From: Glandiceps talaboti
Lineage: Eukaryota; Hemichordata; Enteropneusta; Spengelidae
Length of the DNA stretch: 60,000 bases
Assembly: GCF_964340395.1 (NCBI RefSeq)
Contig: NC_135561.1
Coordinates: 16,281,461 to 16,341,460 of the forward strand
Reading direction: 5' to 3'
The position numbers and the translations under genes were made by a program. Positions 1 through 11,669 of the stretch are shown piece by piece (position 1 is the first letter of the stretch; every line of letters starts with the position of its first letter). The notes below the pieces were generated by a model. The model had not been told where the DNA came from. It saw only the letters and a list, made by a program, of their open reading frames with translations, and did no database searches.

Positions 1-575
1 GTACAGATGGTTAGTATATTTCATAGACATTTACCTTCAAGACAGTTACTTCCATTTATTTTATTTTACACAGCTAACTTTAGAGTAATACAACTGTTAC
101 TACAGCTCCTCTACAAGTCGCTGGTATCTACTTCACTCAGGGAGTCACTCAGTCGAGAGGTACTTTCATTCGAAATCAATGCACATTGGCCAACACGATA
201 CCGGATACAAGAAGATTTATGTCAACAAGCTCATGATCAACAGGTGTCAGGGCAAGAGATCGATGGAATCGGGGGCTGGAGCTCAAAGAGTACCTTGGCA
301 CCGTAGAAACACAACATACATAGCATTATAGAAACTTGACATTTCGAGAGATACATAATAGATGCAAAACATATTGCAATTCATATCTAAGTTGGACACT
401 ACGCCTTGAGTCATTTCAAGACGTCTGATTTGATTAAATCTCACATCCGTGTGCGTGACACAACCTGTGCAACTTATTTTAAAATTCTTTAACCGCCATG
501 TTCTAATATACGTTAAATGTATTCGAAAACTTAACCCCCACCCCCTTATATTTTTTTGATTCATATCACACGTAC
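1..575. other. no confident gene; downstream flank of TIR gene A
   Basis: After the splice donor at 570-575 on the minus strand, the remaining sequence to the window edge shows no exon matching exons 4 and 5 of the plus-strand paralog (18886-18996, 19351-19413). Short open frames here lack splice signals or similarity. The gene probably continues beyond the left edge. Confidence 0.5.
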
Positions 576-942
576 CGGGAGATTCATCTTTTCCATTTCT
601 GAATAGGCCAAAGGTCAACTCAAACAGTCTAGCTTTCCCGAAGAACCGGAACCAATAGGTACACATCCATGGTTTCATGAAGTCAGATCCCACATATAAT
701 AACTCGTCACTTCCTTGGTGCTTTCTTCCATCCCACATACGGTAGAAGCGTGAGGACACAGTCGCAGGCTGTCCACTGGTGTCCTCTGATATCTTTGAAT
801 GTTTGGAAATTTCCACATTAAAAGATGGCGTTGAGTTGGTAGTAAGATGCTGCACTACTTCTCTCTGATCGGCCGAACACGAATCCAGGCAAGTTGATGT
901 CGAGCTTGTTACTTGCAATAGTTTTATACAATATTCACAATC
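576..942 (-). CDS. third conserved exon of TIR gene A
   Basis: Starts after TTTTGCAG in phase 0 and ends in phase 1 at donor GTACGT. A variable Ser/Thr-rich first half is followed by a conserved block with RFYRMWDG and YWFRFFGKARLFEL. The same block occurs in exon 18226-18589. The domain is not recognised. Confidence 0.8.
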
Positions 943-3900
943 CTGCAAAAAAAAAGTGTACATCACTATCATAATATTGGGTATTTTTTTTCTCTTCTTT
1001 CTTTGAATAACAGCAAATGTCAGAGCATTTGACACGTATCCACACCTCAATCCCACCCACACACCGGGACGCACAATCCTTATTATTGTGGTTTCGTAAC
1101 TTGTGTAACTCTGAAACTTCATGAATGGAATATTTCCTTTTACAGTCCAACTTATTATGTTGTGTTATATTGTGTTGTGTTGCGATGCGTTACGCTGCAT
1201 TGCGCTGTGTTGTGTTGTGTTGTGTTGTGTTGTGTTGTGTTGTGTTGTGTTGCGTTGTCTAGTGTCGTATCGTGTCGTCGAGTTCCCTTACGTTGTCTTG
1301 CGTTGTGTCGCGTTACTTTGTGGTTGTATTAAGTTGTAATATGGTGCTTGGTATGGTATAATTGCAGAATGTATGAATATTGAACGTACACTTCACAAAC
1401 ACTAAAGTTACAATAGTGGGGAACATAACAAATAGCTCTAATAGAGTTAAGTTATGAGAAATCATGCCCCACCCCTTGAATAAACATTACCGCAATACAT
1501 GTTTTTTTAAATTAAGTGAACAAAACACATAACACTCCAGCAAGAATGTATCAAGGAGTGGTGTGTAAAATCGAAAAGCAAAATATAATCTCCGATCCGA
1601 AGTCCGAATGACTTGCTAAATAGACCATGTTGTCAACATCTTATAACATCGTTGGGAATTGACAAACCTTTTCATTAAAATCATGATGGGTCAGGTCATC
1701 TGTATGCTCATACTCTTGAACACCAAGTACAATACAGTGATCTGATTTAGGGTGTGGATAATGTGGTGTATGGAATCCTGTACACACAGGTCCATCTGGA
1801 GCTGAGACGATCTTCAACCTGGGTCTCTTTTCTGAAACAATGCAATATGGACACATTAATTGTTTAATTGATTTGGAACATATTTGAATACATTTTAAAT
1901 GGTGTATACGGAAAAACAGTATGAACCTAAAGATAATTGTGCAATTCTGTATTTTACTTGTTGTCTATAAAGTCACTAAATGTACACACTCTATATCTAT
2001 TGACTGTTAAGCAAACATTGCCCTTAGAGTAATTTAAACGTTTGTCTTTGAAGATGAATCAAGCATAAGTATACTGCAGAAATCACAATATTTGACATGT
2101 CTGAAGACACTTTAAATGAATTCAGAGGTATTTGTATCAACCTAGTAATGTACTTCTATAGATTGTGATAGATCAACTCATGATCTCTATGGTGAATCTT
2201 TAAAATCAATGCAAGAACAATAATATTCCACGTTTGTTGTATCTGCCTGCCATATTAATTCTTCAGTACAAATAATAAAGTTATTAAAAGCCCTTGATCC
2301 AATACCAGGTTCCCACATTAGTATTCTCTTAATATGAATGTATCCGTAAGGGTTAGATAACATCATTGTTTTTGCAGAACTTTTGCTATAGCTCTGTCTC
2401 TGTCTATAGCTCTGTCTGACAACTGCTCACTCGTCATACCTTTATTTGTCATGCTAATCCAACATAACATTGGCCGTCAAAAACAACTAATCTCACCTGC
2501 TTGTTGATGTTGTTTTCTCCAGGATGAATTCGAAGATAGGTGCTCTATTTTGTTTTGACCAGTCGGTCCATCTAATGATACAAGAAAGGTTGAATGTCAT
2601 TTCAGACGATTTAATAGACATTTGGTATGTATTGCATTATCAGTGTTCGATTGTCGACATGTTATCTGTAATAACTGACATATTTTATAATCATGACTCA
2701 CATATCAATTCTGTCACTCAGACAGCCAATAGACTAGTTGGTATGTATGTATGTATGTATGTATGTATGTATGTATGTATGTATGTATGTATGTATGTAT
2801 GTATGTATGTATGTATGTATGTATGTACGTACGTACACGTACGTACGTACGTACGTATGTATGTATGTATGTATGTACGTACACGTACGTACGTACGTAC
2901 GTACGTACGTACGTATGTATGTATGTATGTATGTATGTATGTATGTATGTATGTATGTATGTATGTATGTATGCATGCATGCATGTATGTATGTGTGTAT
3001 TATGTGCGTATGAGTGTGCATGCGGGCATGCATGCTTTTCTGTCTGTCAGTCTGCCTGAATGCCTACCTGTTTGTCTATGTTTATTTTTTTAAAACCCAG
3101 TCTTTTAAGCATGTCTTAACGAATGAATGATATTGAAGGTTGATTTAAACATCCCAGTACACATATATACAAAGCACACAAATCTCAAACAAAACGGTTG
3201 CTTTTCTTCGTATAAATGTGCATCATACCTGACGTAAGAGCTTCAACAAACCGACCCCAGAAGTACTCATCGCTGAGGTCAAGACAGGTCAGTGGAGTAA
3301 TTTGGTCTGGAATAGCACAATCTTCTAGTACGATGGGAACCATCACTGTATACCCTTTGGTTATATTTTCTTGTAGACCAAGAAGCATCTCGTATTTACA
3401 CCATTCACTGTCGCAAAATGATTGCGATAGTACGAGTACTGTTTTACGACAGTTCCTGATGGCGCTTAGCACGTTGTCGATGATAGGTGGGCCAGCTACA
3501 AAATCTCTGACGTCAAGTAGACATGGTATACCATACTCGATCTCTAAATTTTCGACGATGTTTTCTACTTTTAACCTATCATTATAACAGTAACAGAAGA
3601 AGATCTTGGAACTTATCGTAACGTCTGCAGATGATGAGAAATCGGACACACCAATCTCAGGAGCTGTATATGTGTAAAGACATTAACATATTTCTTACTT
3701 AGTTGTATATAAGACACTGACTTACAAATCTGTTCATAATAATCAATTATAAGCTAAATGCCACTGAGGCCATCAGAAGGGAATAAAGACATTGCATTAT
3801 ATGAGAGCACATCTTCTAATTAAAACTAAGCGTTTATGTTCAATTTAATGCATTTGGAAAAAAAAGTCATATATAAGTTCACTGGAAAAATGGTTAAATA

Positions 3901-5308
3901 TCCACCAGCTATTATTATACAGTTACACATCTGAGTACATTTGCATGAGAAAATATATAAAATAAAGTTGAGTGTTGCCATGGTAACCACTGTTGTAAAA
4001 AAATGTAAGCGCTTGAGTTCAAATTTATGAGACTGAAAAAAAGTGGACTGTATTATCGGTGACAGTTTATATATTTTGATAAGGTCTATACGTCTGGATG
4101 GGGAAATACCCTAGAGAGGGAAAGTACCCATCTTGTAGACTGCTACGACGGGGAATTCCACATCACACGTGAATATATTCAAATAACATGTTTAGTGACA
4201 CGCAGCAAAGACGACCACTTGTTAATCCACATAAATTTGAACTCGTGCGCTTAGAATATTTTATTTCATTTACGACATAACATTAATATAGACGAAAGTG
4301 GAAAACACAAATGGATTATACTTAGGACTATCACTATTCCAAAACATTGTTACCATGGCAACACTCATCATAATTTTATAGATTTTCTCATGCAAATGTA
4401 CTTAGATGCGTAACTGTCTAATAATACAGCTGGTGGAAATTAACCATTTTTCCAGTGAACTTATATATGACTTATTACTTCATAATAATTTTAATTGAAC
4501 ATAAACGCTTAGTTTTAATCAGAAGGCGAGCTCTCATATAGAATGCACTGTCTTCATTCCCTTCTGATGGCCTCAGTTGCACTTACTATATGGGATCCCC
4601 CGTCGTAGCAATCTACTAGGTTGGTACTTTCCTTTTCTTTACAGATTGCGGAGGGGTATTTCCCTTTCAGACGTAGAGACAATGTCAAACTATATTTACT
4701 GTGGCCGACTATGTAGTCTTTTATTTTGCAAACCATTTCCTAATAACTCATTATTCTTACTTGTAAAGTGTGTATAATACAATTACTTTGACGTGATCTG
4801 ACAAGCTATATAGTGGGTCACTAAAAGAGTGTATTCATAGTTCTGTAATGTTTTAAAATTGTACATTATTCAATGTGCAAAATATGTACCTTCACTATCA
4901 TAATGTTGAGAAATCACGTGTTAAATAAGATCTTGTGATTAAAGATGGCCGTGTAGTTACACAGATTCCAAGTTTGAAAATCACCACAGAGTAATGTATT
5001 ATATTAAAGACGTACTGACCTTGGCCAACTTTGTATTGAACGTTGCGTTCACCATTCCCTTTGAATTCCGCCATATCAAGTATCGCACAGATCGGCTTAG
5101 GTTGTACAACTATCACGTCAAAACTACACAGATATTCAGTTTGGGTAAATTCCCAATCGATCTCTGGCGTTTCATCGACGTATGTCAAAGCCAAATTAAT
5201 AGCGCGACATGATTTTAAAATGTGGCATAGGGTGAAAGTCGGTGATACTTCCAAGGGCAGAGTGACATTTGAAAGACGACGCTGTCTGCACGAACGAGAC
5301 ACACTGAT
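576..5308 (-). CDS. TIR-domain protein, paralog A (partial, 4 exons seen)
   Basis: Minus-strand gene with exons 5308-5020 (tentative), 3663-3229, 1831-1668 and 942-576. The second exon is a TIR domain of the TLR/MyD88 type: strand A IFFCYCYND, BB-loop region LLDVRDFVAG, strand C TVLVLSQSFCDSEWCKYEM (the WCxYE glutamate is the residue used by NADase TIRs), and box-3-like FWGRFVEAL. The next exons encode a region I do not recognise, with KRPRLKIVSAPDGP and WFRFFGKAR as its best conserved stretches. They are nearly identical in type to exons of the plus-strand gene at 14093-19413. Exon borders have AG/GT signals, with phases 1, 0 and 1 after the TIR, acceptor and last visible exons, as in the paralog. 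TIR domains act in innate-immune signalling or NAD cleavage; which applies here is not known. The 3' end lies outside the window. Confidence 0.75.
1156..1335. repeat. GTTGT-type pentanucleotide minisatellite
   Basis: An imperfect array of TGTGT/TGCGT-like pentamers, most regular at about 1205-1250. It lies in the intron between exons 942-576 and 1831-1668 of TIR gene A. Open frames through it are artefacts. Confidence 0.85.
1668..1831 (-). CDS. second conserved exon of TIR gene A
   Basis: 164-nt exon with acceptor TTTCAG and donor GTTTGT. It enters in phase 1 and leaves in phase 0. It encodes EKRPRLKIVSAPDGPVCTG and on to HHDFNEK, differing from the plus-strand exon 17368-17531 at only a few residues, with identical exon length and phases. 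Confidence 0.85.
1857..2740. other. intron sequence of TIR gene A, no gene seen
   Basis: AT-rich intronic sequence between the TIR exon and the next conserved exon. An open frame beginning at 2524 on the plus strand depends on the following microsatellite and has no recognisable domain. Confidence 0.5.
2741..2992. repeat. GTAT/GTAC tetranucleotide array
   Basis: About 250 bp of GTAT repeats interrupted by two GTAC blocks. It lies in the same TIR gene A intron, about 240 bp from the TIR exon. Tyr-Val-Cys-Met and Ile-His-Thr-Tyr frames through it are not genes. Confidence 0.95.
3229..3663 (-). CDS. TIR domain exon of gene A
   Basis: Acceptor ATACAG before 3663, donor GTATGA at 3223-3228, ending in phase 1. 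It encodes about 145 residues with all TIR boxes in order. Its first 18 or so residues (PEIGVSDFSSSADVTISS) precede the domain and are absent from paralog B. There is no ATG at the exon start, so the protein must begin in an upstream exon. Confidence 0.85.
3763..4577. mobile_element. foldback / MITE-like element with long terminal inverted repeats
   Basis: The ends ACTGAGGCCATCAGAAGGGA at 3763 and its reverse complement finishing at 4577 are followed inward by about 230-bp imperfect inverted arms (3763 to about 3995 and about 4347-4577). No coding capacity is seen, so it looks like a non-autonomous DNA transposon. It lies in the intron upstream of the TIR exon of gene A. No clear target duplication was found. 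A second, shorter inverted pair (about 4090-4160 with about 4592-4672) interleaves with it. Confidence 0.7.
5020..5308 (-). CDS. tentative upstream exon of TIR gene A
   Basis: An open frame on the minus strand ends at a good donor (GTCAGT, 5014-5019) in phase 1, which matches the phase-1 acceptor of the TIR exon at 3663. The encoded stretch includes LALTYVDETPEIDWEF and FDVIVVQPKPICAILD and matches no family I know. Two acceptors are possible: TAG before 5308 (phase 0) or CAG before 5285 (phase 2). No counterpart was found upstream of the paralogous TIR exon at 14093, so this exon is uncertain. Confidence 0.4.
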
Positions 5309-6699
5309 CTATTGACAAAAGTGCGAACGAAGAAAATGGAGTTATTGTTATGTAAATCTTCGATGTTGATGCAATGGAAATCCCCGTTGATGTCATTACT
5401 GTGACGTACAAGTATAATAGCAACAACAACTGTATTCTGCATTCTGTACACAATCTATTATAATACAATACAATTCGGTATATCTTTATTATCCCAACAT
5501 TTCTTTGTGCGACAGTAGAGAATAAAAACCATACATGAAAAAATGTTGAAAACAAGGTCACAATAACGAGAGTACGATAAATACAGTTTTAATTACAAAT
5601 GAAAAGACAATCACAAATTAAAACAAAGGCAGACACATTAAAACAATAGAACAATGAATTACTGAAATTACTTTCGGAATGAATAAATATTTAGCTCTGT
5701 TTTTGTTTGTTTTTGTTTAACTTTGGAACGCTATAGCCGACGTCGACGGGATGGTACAACTTGAAGGGGGTACTGATTGTTGCTTAGTATGGTCTTGGCT
5801 TTGCTCAAAACTTGTTTTTCGTACAACAACTTGACACGGCTATAGTACACCAATGTTTTTGCTGCAAATGTTAACAATTCTACAAAGCCTTATTTGATTT
5901 GTATGTTCAGATTACCAAACCAGTAAATTATGGAAAAACTTAAAATTACTTAAAGTGATCTACAATATAGAATATTCAATATACAATATTCTACCTCTAC
6001 GATATCGTCATAGCTCACAGCATATTATACTTTCGCTATGCTTTAACAGACATAAAGCACACTCAGCTGATTATCACATCGATGCAACTCCAAGTTTACG
6101 GAGTTGATTAAGCCTGTGTGGTTCCGATTACGCTTAAGTTTAGAATATGTAGGGTAGGTAGATTTTTTATTTTTATTTTATTACCTTTTTATAGTGTGAG
6201 TATCTAGTTCAAGTTTTCCACTATTTTTTCAAATGGTCTTTCTTGTGTTATGCATTTCTTCCTATCAGATGTACAACCATTACAGTTCGGAAGAACAGTT
6301 TTATGTGTCCATCCCGCTATTTCTGGTGAGACTTCACACTTTTCGCGATTGTATTATTTTTTCTCGAATATGTAAAAAAAAAAAAAAGGTTTAGGGTTTG
6401 CAGTGAAAAACTAGGTGGGGCGGGTAACCGGAACAGATCAATTATTTTCATTCCGGGCCTTATTAGATAATTGTAAACACACTTTTATATAATGATCAAA
6501 GGGGTAAGATGATCGTTTCCGGACAAGTGCATTAATCGAGATGAACGATTTTTCTTTTATTTTCGATGTAGTTCGAGGTGAGTGAAATGGAATGAATGAT
6601 TATAAATAATAGCGATAACCGCCCCCGTGCGCCTCAAGTGCATGATTTGGGATACAATTAGTCTCGCTGCCAGACCCGTGACTACGAAGAGCGAAGGCA
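5309..6699. other. intergenic, nothing recognised
   Basis: AT-rich spacer between divergent TIR gene A and the plus-strand gene starting at 7049. Open frames on both strands here lack domains or matched splice signals. Upstream exons or promoters of either gene may lie here but cannot be placed. Confidence 0.4.
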
Positions 6700-6764
6700 G
6701 TCCGAGCGTCGAAGCTGCGAGAAGTGAGAAAGTCCCTCACTTCCCGCGGCTTCGCCACTCGGAC
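6700..6764. repeat. GC-rich imperfect hairpin upstream of gene at 7049
   Basis: Arms 6700-6728 and 6736-6764 are 29 nt each with a few mismatches and a 7-nt loop. They lie about 290 bp before the ATG of the next gene. It may be a fragment of a dispersed repeat or a promoter-proximal structure; the sequence does not decide. Confidence 0.6.
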
Positions 6765-7048
6765 GTACGCCGTGGACCTCACGAGTTTAAGCTAAGGGAC
6801 GATAGTATAGCATATTGCCCTCAACTGTATTTCAAACAATACCCGCAAAGTCGGACTGTTCATGACTCAAAGTCCATGTTTACCAGTCACATGCGTTACT
6901 GGCAACTCCCATGTCTGCAAACTCGACAACGCGCGCACTGCCTCTATCTCAAAGTCCGCACTCTGATGTATCCGCCTACAAATTCTTTCATTGCATACGT
7001 CATTTCCAGTTATAACATAACAGTGGTTTTAATTCTTAACAGACCACA

Positions 7049-7368
7049 ATGGCAACCGACACACCAGAAAAGAAAAAACATAATTTATACGTACTGGAAA
7101 CTCAAGTCTTTCGAACAAGCCTCGGCTGATGTCCAACAATCCATTTCGGACGTAGTTAACGACGATGACGATTTAAAAGACACCGTTGAAGTATTGGATT
7201 ATGACGGAGTAAACCAACGTACACTCGACAGTGCCTACACCGTCACTGCTATAGTCGTCATCGACTCCCGTCAAACTCGTACCCTAATAACTCCGGAAAG
7301 ACGCGACCCTAACGTCGATCATTGGGATGAACTCAATATGCTTTACCGTGAAAAGACAAAACCTAAAG
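7049..7368 (+). CDS. exon 1 of unrecognised gene, copy 1
   Basis: From the ATG to donor GTAAAC. The run from VEVLDYDGVNQRTLDSAY to LYREKTKPK is almost identical to the paralogous exon 56891-57206. The frame of the ATG (MATDTPEKKK) and the frame of the conserved part differ by one base across the A6 run at 7072-7077. Confidence 0.7.
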
Positions 7369-7752
7369 GTAAACCTTTATTGATTCTCATGATAAGGGAG
7401 GGTTCAGTATTTACAGGGGGGGCAAGAGGAATCGGGGGGGGGGGTCACATTTTACAAACCTGTTCTTGGGGGAGGGTCATATTGTGCATTTCAATTTTTG
7501 GGGAGGGTCATCTTTTACAATCCGTAGCTTTGTGACCAAAGTGAAGATTCAATTATTGTAAATTTGTTTTGTGTGTTTCGAGTTATTTTTACGAGTACTG
7601 TACTTGCAAAAATACAAAAAATTAAAATACATATATTGTAAGAACATTTTTTAATAAAACGATGCAATTTGTTGAGTGTACCCATCTCACCTCATCACTC
7701 ACACTGTACGTACGTGAATGTTGTTGTTAAAACATGATGGTGATGGTAGCAG

Positions 7753-7790
<38 letters not shown>

Positions 7791-10091
7791 ATGATCACCA
7801 TCGTATATTAACAACAACATTCACGGACAGTGTGTGGGATAAAGTGAGATGGTACACTCAACAAAATTCTAAACAATTCTCTTACAAAATATGTATTTTT
7901 ATTTTTGTATTTAGGCATGTAAAGTACTCGTAAAACTAAATGTTGAGTGTTCATCTCATTTTTACATATCAAAACACACAAAACAAATTTAGAATAATTG
8001 AATCTTCAATTTGGTCACAAAACTACGGATTTTAAAATGTGACCCTCCCCCAAATATTGTAATGCAAAATATGACCCTCCCCCAAGAATAGGTTTGTAAA
8101 ATGTGACCCACCCCCTGATTCCTCCGACCCTCCCTCTTGTAAATACTGAAGGCTCCCTTACACCGTGTAGGCTTTGTATTTAGTTAATGTCTTAAAACAG
8201 TAACAGCATGCATACTATTTTTTAACAGATTCTACCAACTCTCACTGGCTTCTGACCACGGATTTTGTTTGAACTTCAGTAGGTTATACCTGGTGTAGTT
8301 TGTAGTTTTTAATTTGGAAGGAGTCAGCATGTCTGAAGTATTTTCCATGACTACCCATGTTTTCATACTAAACGTATTGGACGTACGTGTAAACAGCTTC
8401 GACGATGTTTGATAATTTTTTTTCTGAAAAGCTCATGCAACCTGTAGAATTTCACAAATGAAGTCTTCCTTTGTTTACCAAGCTTCCTGTTGTTTATATA
8501 TGTGACGTTATGTTGACGTTTCTTCAAAAATATTCTTGTTGTTTTTTTATTTAATCGGTATTCATAACATTTGACTGGTATGTCATGATTATCAGAGATA
8601 TCTCTCATCAATTGATCACAATACTTTCATTTTTTGTCACCATTAGGTTCAATTTTAATCATGATATATGGAGACGAGTGGTCCAAAGACCTCCCTGGCA
8701 AGGAGTTGGTTGCAAAGTCGTGGCAGACTGTTTGGAAATTCAACGATGAAACAGCTTTAAGTCTTGTCGCAAAGAACCGTTGCTTCTCTATTCATGATGA
8801 GTTTACAGAATTTCAAAAAGAGAAAATGAGGAAATATATCAAATTTCTTCCATTTATTCCTCAATGCCGAGGCAGTCGTTTCAAAGCGGTTGTTGGCGAC
8901 AAGGCTACAGAAAATTATTCAAAAGACATAATATGTAATTACCTGGCAAAACACCCATTCATGTCAAGTAAGATTGAGCAAGAAACTGCGAAAGGATACC
9001 AAGAAGTACAAGTGATACGAAACTTGTCATTCATTAGCACCAAAAAGGAGAATGAAGTACTTAAGACAGCCTTCTTATGTAGTGACGATGTTCCAGAATT
9101 ATTTGATGGACTAGCGACGGAAGAAAGCAAAGCAGATCTAGAGCAGGAAGATACTAGTAAACTGCAAGACTCAAAGGCAAATGAAAATACAGAGAAGAAG
9201 AATGGACCACGGTCATTGCGGAACGTGTTGCAGGGATTCCGGGTCACGAGAGTAAAGAAGTGTACTGTACTCCGCCCCAACTTAAAACTATTTTCATGGT
9301 ATTATGCAGATAGTAGTCATCACGCCTCGGTAAAACGACAGCTTGAGAAGTTTATACGGAACAAAGTGGGTAAGCCGTACTAAATTCATAGAATGATATT
9401 ATTATCGTGTGTGGCATTGCCATTCTACATGCATTCAGGAAAATCAACTGAGTGTACAATATCACCTTTTGTACTAGTTTGTTGACAGAACCCCTATCAT
9501 GAATGTTAGTCTCCATATATAGTAATGTATTATTAGAAGAAGGGCAGTGAGAGTGAAATTTAGATACCATCCGAGGACGAATACTGGACGAGCGGTAGTA
9601 GCAGGCCAAAATGATGTCTGATGACGTAATCGGTATATATCTTGTACCATAGAGATGATCTGTTCATTTACACGTCAGGGACATTGGATATGTGTGTTTG
9701 TGTGTGTGTGTGTGTGGGGGGGGGGGATGGATGGGTGTAATAATCAAGATATTTATGTCTTTTCTGTTGACAAGTAATCAGGTCAACCTCTGTATTTTCC
9801 TAACACTTGAAATGCTACCGAGACATTGTTTATAAACCATTAGTGTTTATTCACTTTTGTTTATATTTTCCAGGAATAACCATCAGTAATATTAAATGTG
9901 ATGTTCTGCCGCTATTGCCAAGAGAGGACTGTCTCAATAGTGCACGTGCACTGGTGGAGAATGTTGTCAATGAAACGGAGGATAAGTTATGCACTATTGA
10001 AGACTTGGACGATGATGAAATTATTGATCTGTACAGATTATATGCGTTAACGGAGGACTTTGAGCTGACGAAACAACGCGATAAAACATAA
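7049..10091 (+). CDS. unrecognised three-exon gene, copy 1 (frameshifted start)
   Basis: Exons 7049-7368, 8647-9369 and 9874-10091 join in phases 1 and 1 through good sites (AAAG|GTAAAC, ATTAG|G, GTGG|GTAAGC, TTCCAG|G). The protein is about 420 residues. I do not recognise the family. Its first 150 residues contain alternating hydrophobic strands (VEVLDYDGVN, YTVTAIVVIDSRQ, SILIMIYGDEW) compatible with a Rossmann/TIR-like fold; this is inference. The C-terminus is acidic, ending after LDDDEIIDLYRLYAL. A close paralog is at 56891-59037. Reading from the ATG at 7049, the frame is broken in the A6 run near 7072-7077. One A fewer would align it with the paralog, so this copy is either a pseudogene, polymorphic, or affected by a sequencing error. 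It lies between two divergent TIR genes. Confidence 0.7.
7393..8160. mobile_element. long foldback element with GATG-rich centre
   Basis: The two halves are imperfect inverted copies, about 345 bp each. The outer ends read TAAGGGAGGG at 7393 and the complement at 8160, with poly-G/poly-C stretches and a core of about 11 GATG/GAT units (about 7757-7789). It lies inside intron 1 of the gene at 7049. The end motif (…TACTGAAGGCTCCCTTA) recurs near 15735 and 54735, so it belongs to a dispersed family. Confidence 0.75.
8647..9369 (+). CDS. exon 2 of unrecognised gene, copy 1
   Basis: Enters and leaves in phase 1, about 241 residues. It starts with SILIMIYGDEWSKDLPGKEL, which continues straight from exon 1, and contains KSWQTVWKFNDETALSLV. 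Near its end is KKCTVLRPNLKLFSWY. The paralogous exon 58387-59037 shares these blocks; the middle part (lysine/glutamate-rich, about residues 150-200) is variable. Confidence 0.85.
9874..10091 (+). CDS. exon 3 (terminal) of unrecognised gene, copy 1
   Basis: Starts after TTTTCCAG and ends at TAA. It encodes 72 residues, acidic in the middle (EDLDDDEIIDLY). Phase 1 joins GITISN to NKV of exon 2. No equivalent was found in copy 2 within the window. Confidence 0.75.
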
Positions 10092-11104
10092 ACTGCATTG
10101 CTTATTTAACAAGTGATAACGTGAATTAACGGCTATTTTTTTCTACATGATGTTTTGAGGGATGCGTTTGCTGCATGCATGCGTGCGTGTGTGTCTGTGT
10201 CTGTGTCTACACATGTCTGAGTTTTATCGTGAATGTGTTACCGTTTTTTTTCAGTTATACCAACTATTCATAAAAAAATAGAGTAAATTTAAAGCTATAG
10301 AGTATCCCTATGCGGTCGATCAATCATATAACCCTGACAAGTTTTGACAACCTTCCAGTTTCCTGTGTTGGAGTATGGGAAAACTATCGGTTCAATGATA
10401 TTTTTTTTGTTAAATCCACTGTAAAAATACTATGTTGTCGTCGGGTGGAATAGACGGCGCTCTCGGGGTATAACTCGTGATAAGGGGAAGCACTCAACTT
10501 GGCAGCTCGAATTACACATAATCGTAAGTTGGCACACACTGGATAAACTCACATTTGGTCAGGGTTAAAGGTTCCATTGATCATGAATTTGAATTGAATT
10601 GTTTATTCACCAGATATAAAACATGATAACATTTTTATTTACATTTCAAAAAGGAGGTTGATTGGATAATATATCTGGTGAGGGCCACAGAAATAGTTAA
10701 TGCCAAAGGAGAAAACACCTTGAAACATCTATATATATTAAAGTTACTAGACACCTAATCCACACCGAAGTTACAGTATCGGGTTAATGTACGATGGCTA
10801 CATACTGGTGTAATAGAAATGATAGAATTATAACACCACAATCCAACTTGACGATTCCTTTGTTTCACGTGCCTCACTGCGTCAATGTATACAAATAATC
10901 ATTCAGAGGCAATTATTGTAATAAGATTTCTCACCAAAGTTTAAATTTATGTACGTTGTATTAAAATGTTTAGGCTAAAGGGACGCTTGAAGTCGGAGGA
11001 AATAAATGTATCAACCATAAATGATTGATTATATCGGGTTATGTGAATGTTACATGTAGACAAAGACACAGTCACAGTAAGTCGAATTTATTGCGCTCTT
11101 AGGG

Positions 11105-11400
11105 AAGATTTCGTCTTAGCTTGCAAATGCTATTGGACGTTATTAAGATAAGTGAGACTGGTCACAAAGTTTCATGTTGAGATAGACACAATAAAGATAA
11201 CACACAAACATCCATCACACAGTGGTCTGCTCCGTACTTTTTTTTAATGATAACAAAAACAAATACCACTATAACAAAATACAGCCCAGATACAACATAA
11301 GGGATGTCTATGTTATCTGTATTGTGTTTATCTCAACATGAAACATTGTCATCAATCTCACTAATCTTCCTGTGGCCGCATTTGAAAGCTAAGATGAAAT
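11105..11400. mobile_element. MITE-like foldback
   Basis: An imperfect inverted repeat with left arm about 11105-11202 and right arm about 11311-11400. The shared core (TTTCATGTTGAGATA) is followed by ACACAATA and GATAAC. About 110 bp of unique sequence lie between. No coding capacity and no clear target duplication. Confidence 0.6.
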
Positions 11401-11595
11401 ATAATACATATATGTTTATTCAATTATATCTGAATACGTAATTAAGTGTACAAATTACGACCTTATACTACTCGTCACATTTACAGATATTTACAGATGG
11501 AAATACTTTGATACGATTGGTCGATATTTATTGCTTTGTTTTCAAACAGATGGAATTGTTTGAATAATATTAGTGCTCCATGTATTGTTGTTAAC

Positions 11596-11596
<1 letters not shown>

Positions 11597-11667
<71 letters not shown>
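11597..11667. repeat. TA dinucleotide array
   Basis: About 35 uninterrupted TA units in an intergenic region. Confidence 0.95.

Positions 11668-11669
<2 letters not shown>

Noticed and set aside
283-1122. 279-residue minus-strand frame
   Set aside because: Only 576-942 is a real exon; the rest is intron read-through on both sides, as shown by splice sites and the paralog.
2524-3093. 189-residue plus-strand frame at the first GTAT array
   Set aside because: Mostly repeat-encoded, inside an intron of the minus-strand TIR gene, no domain.
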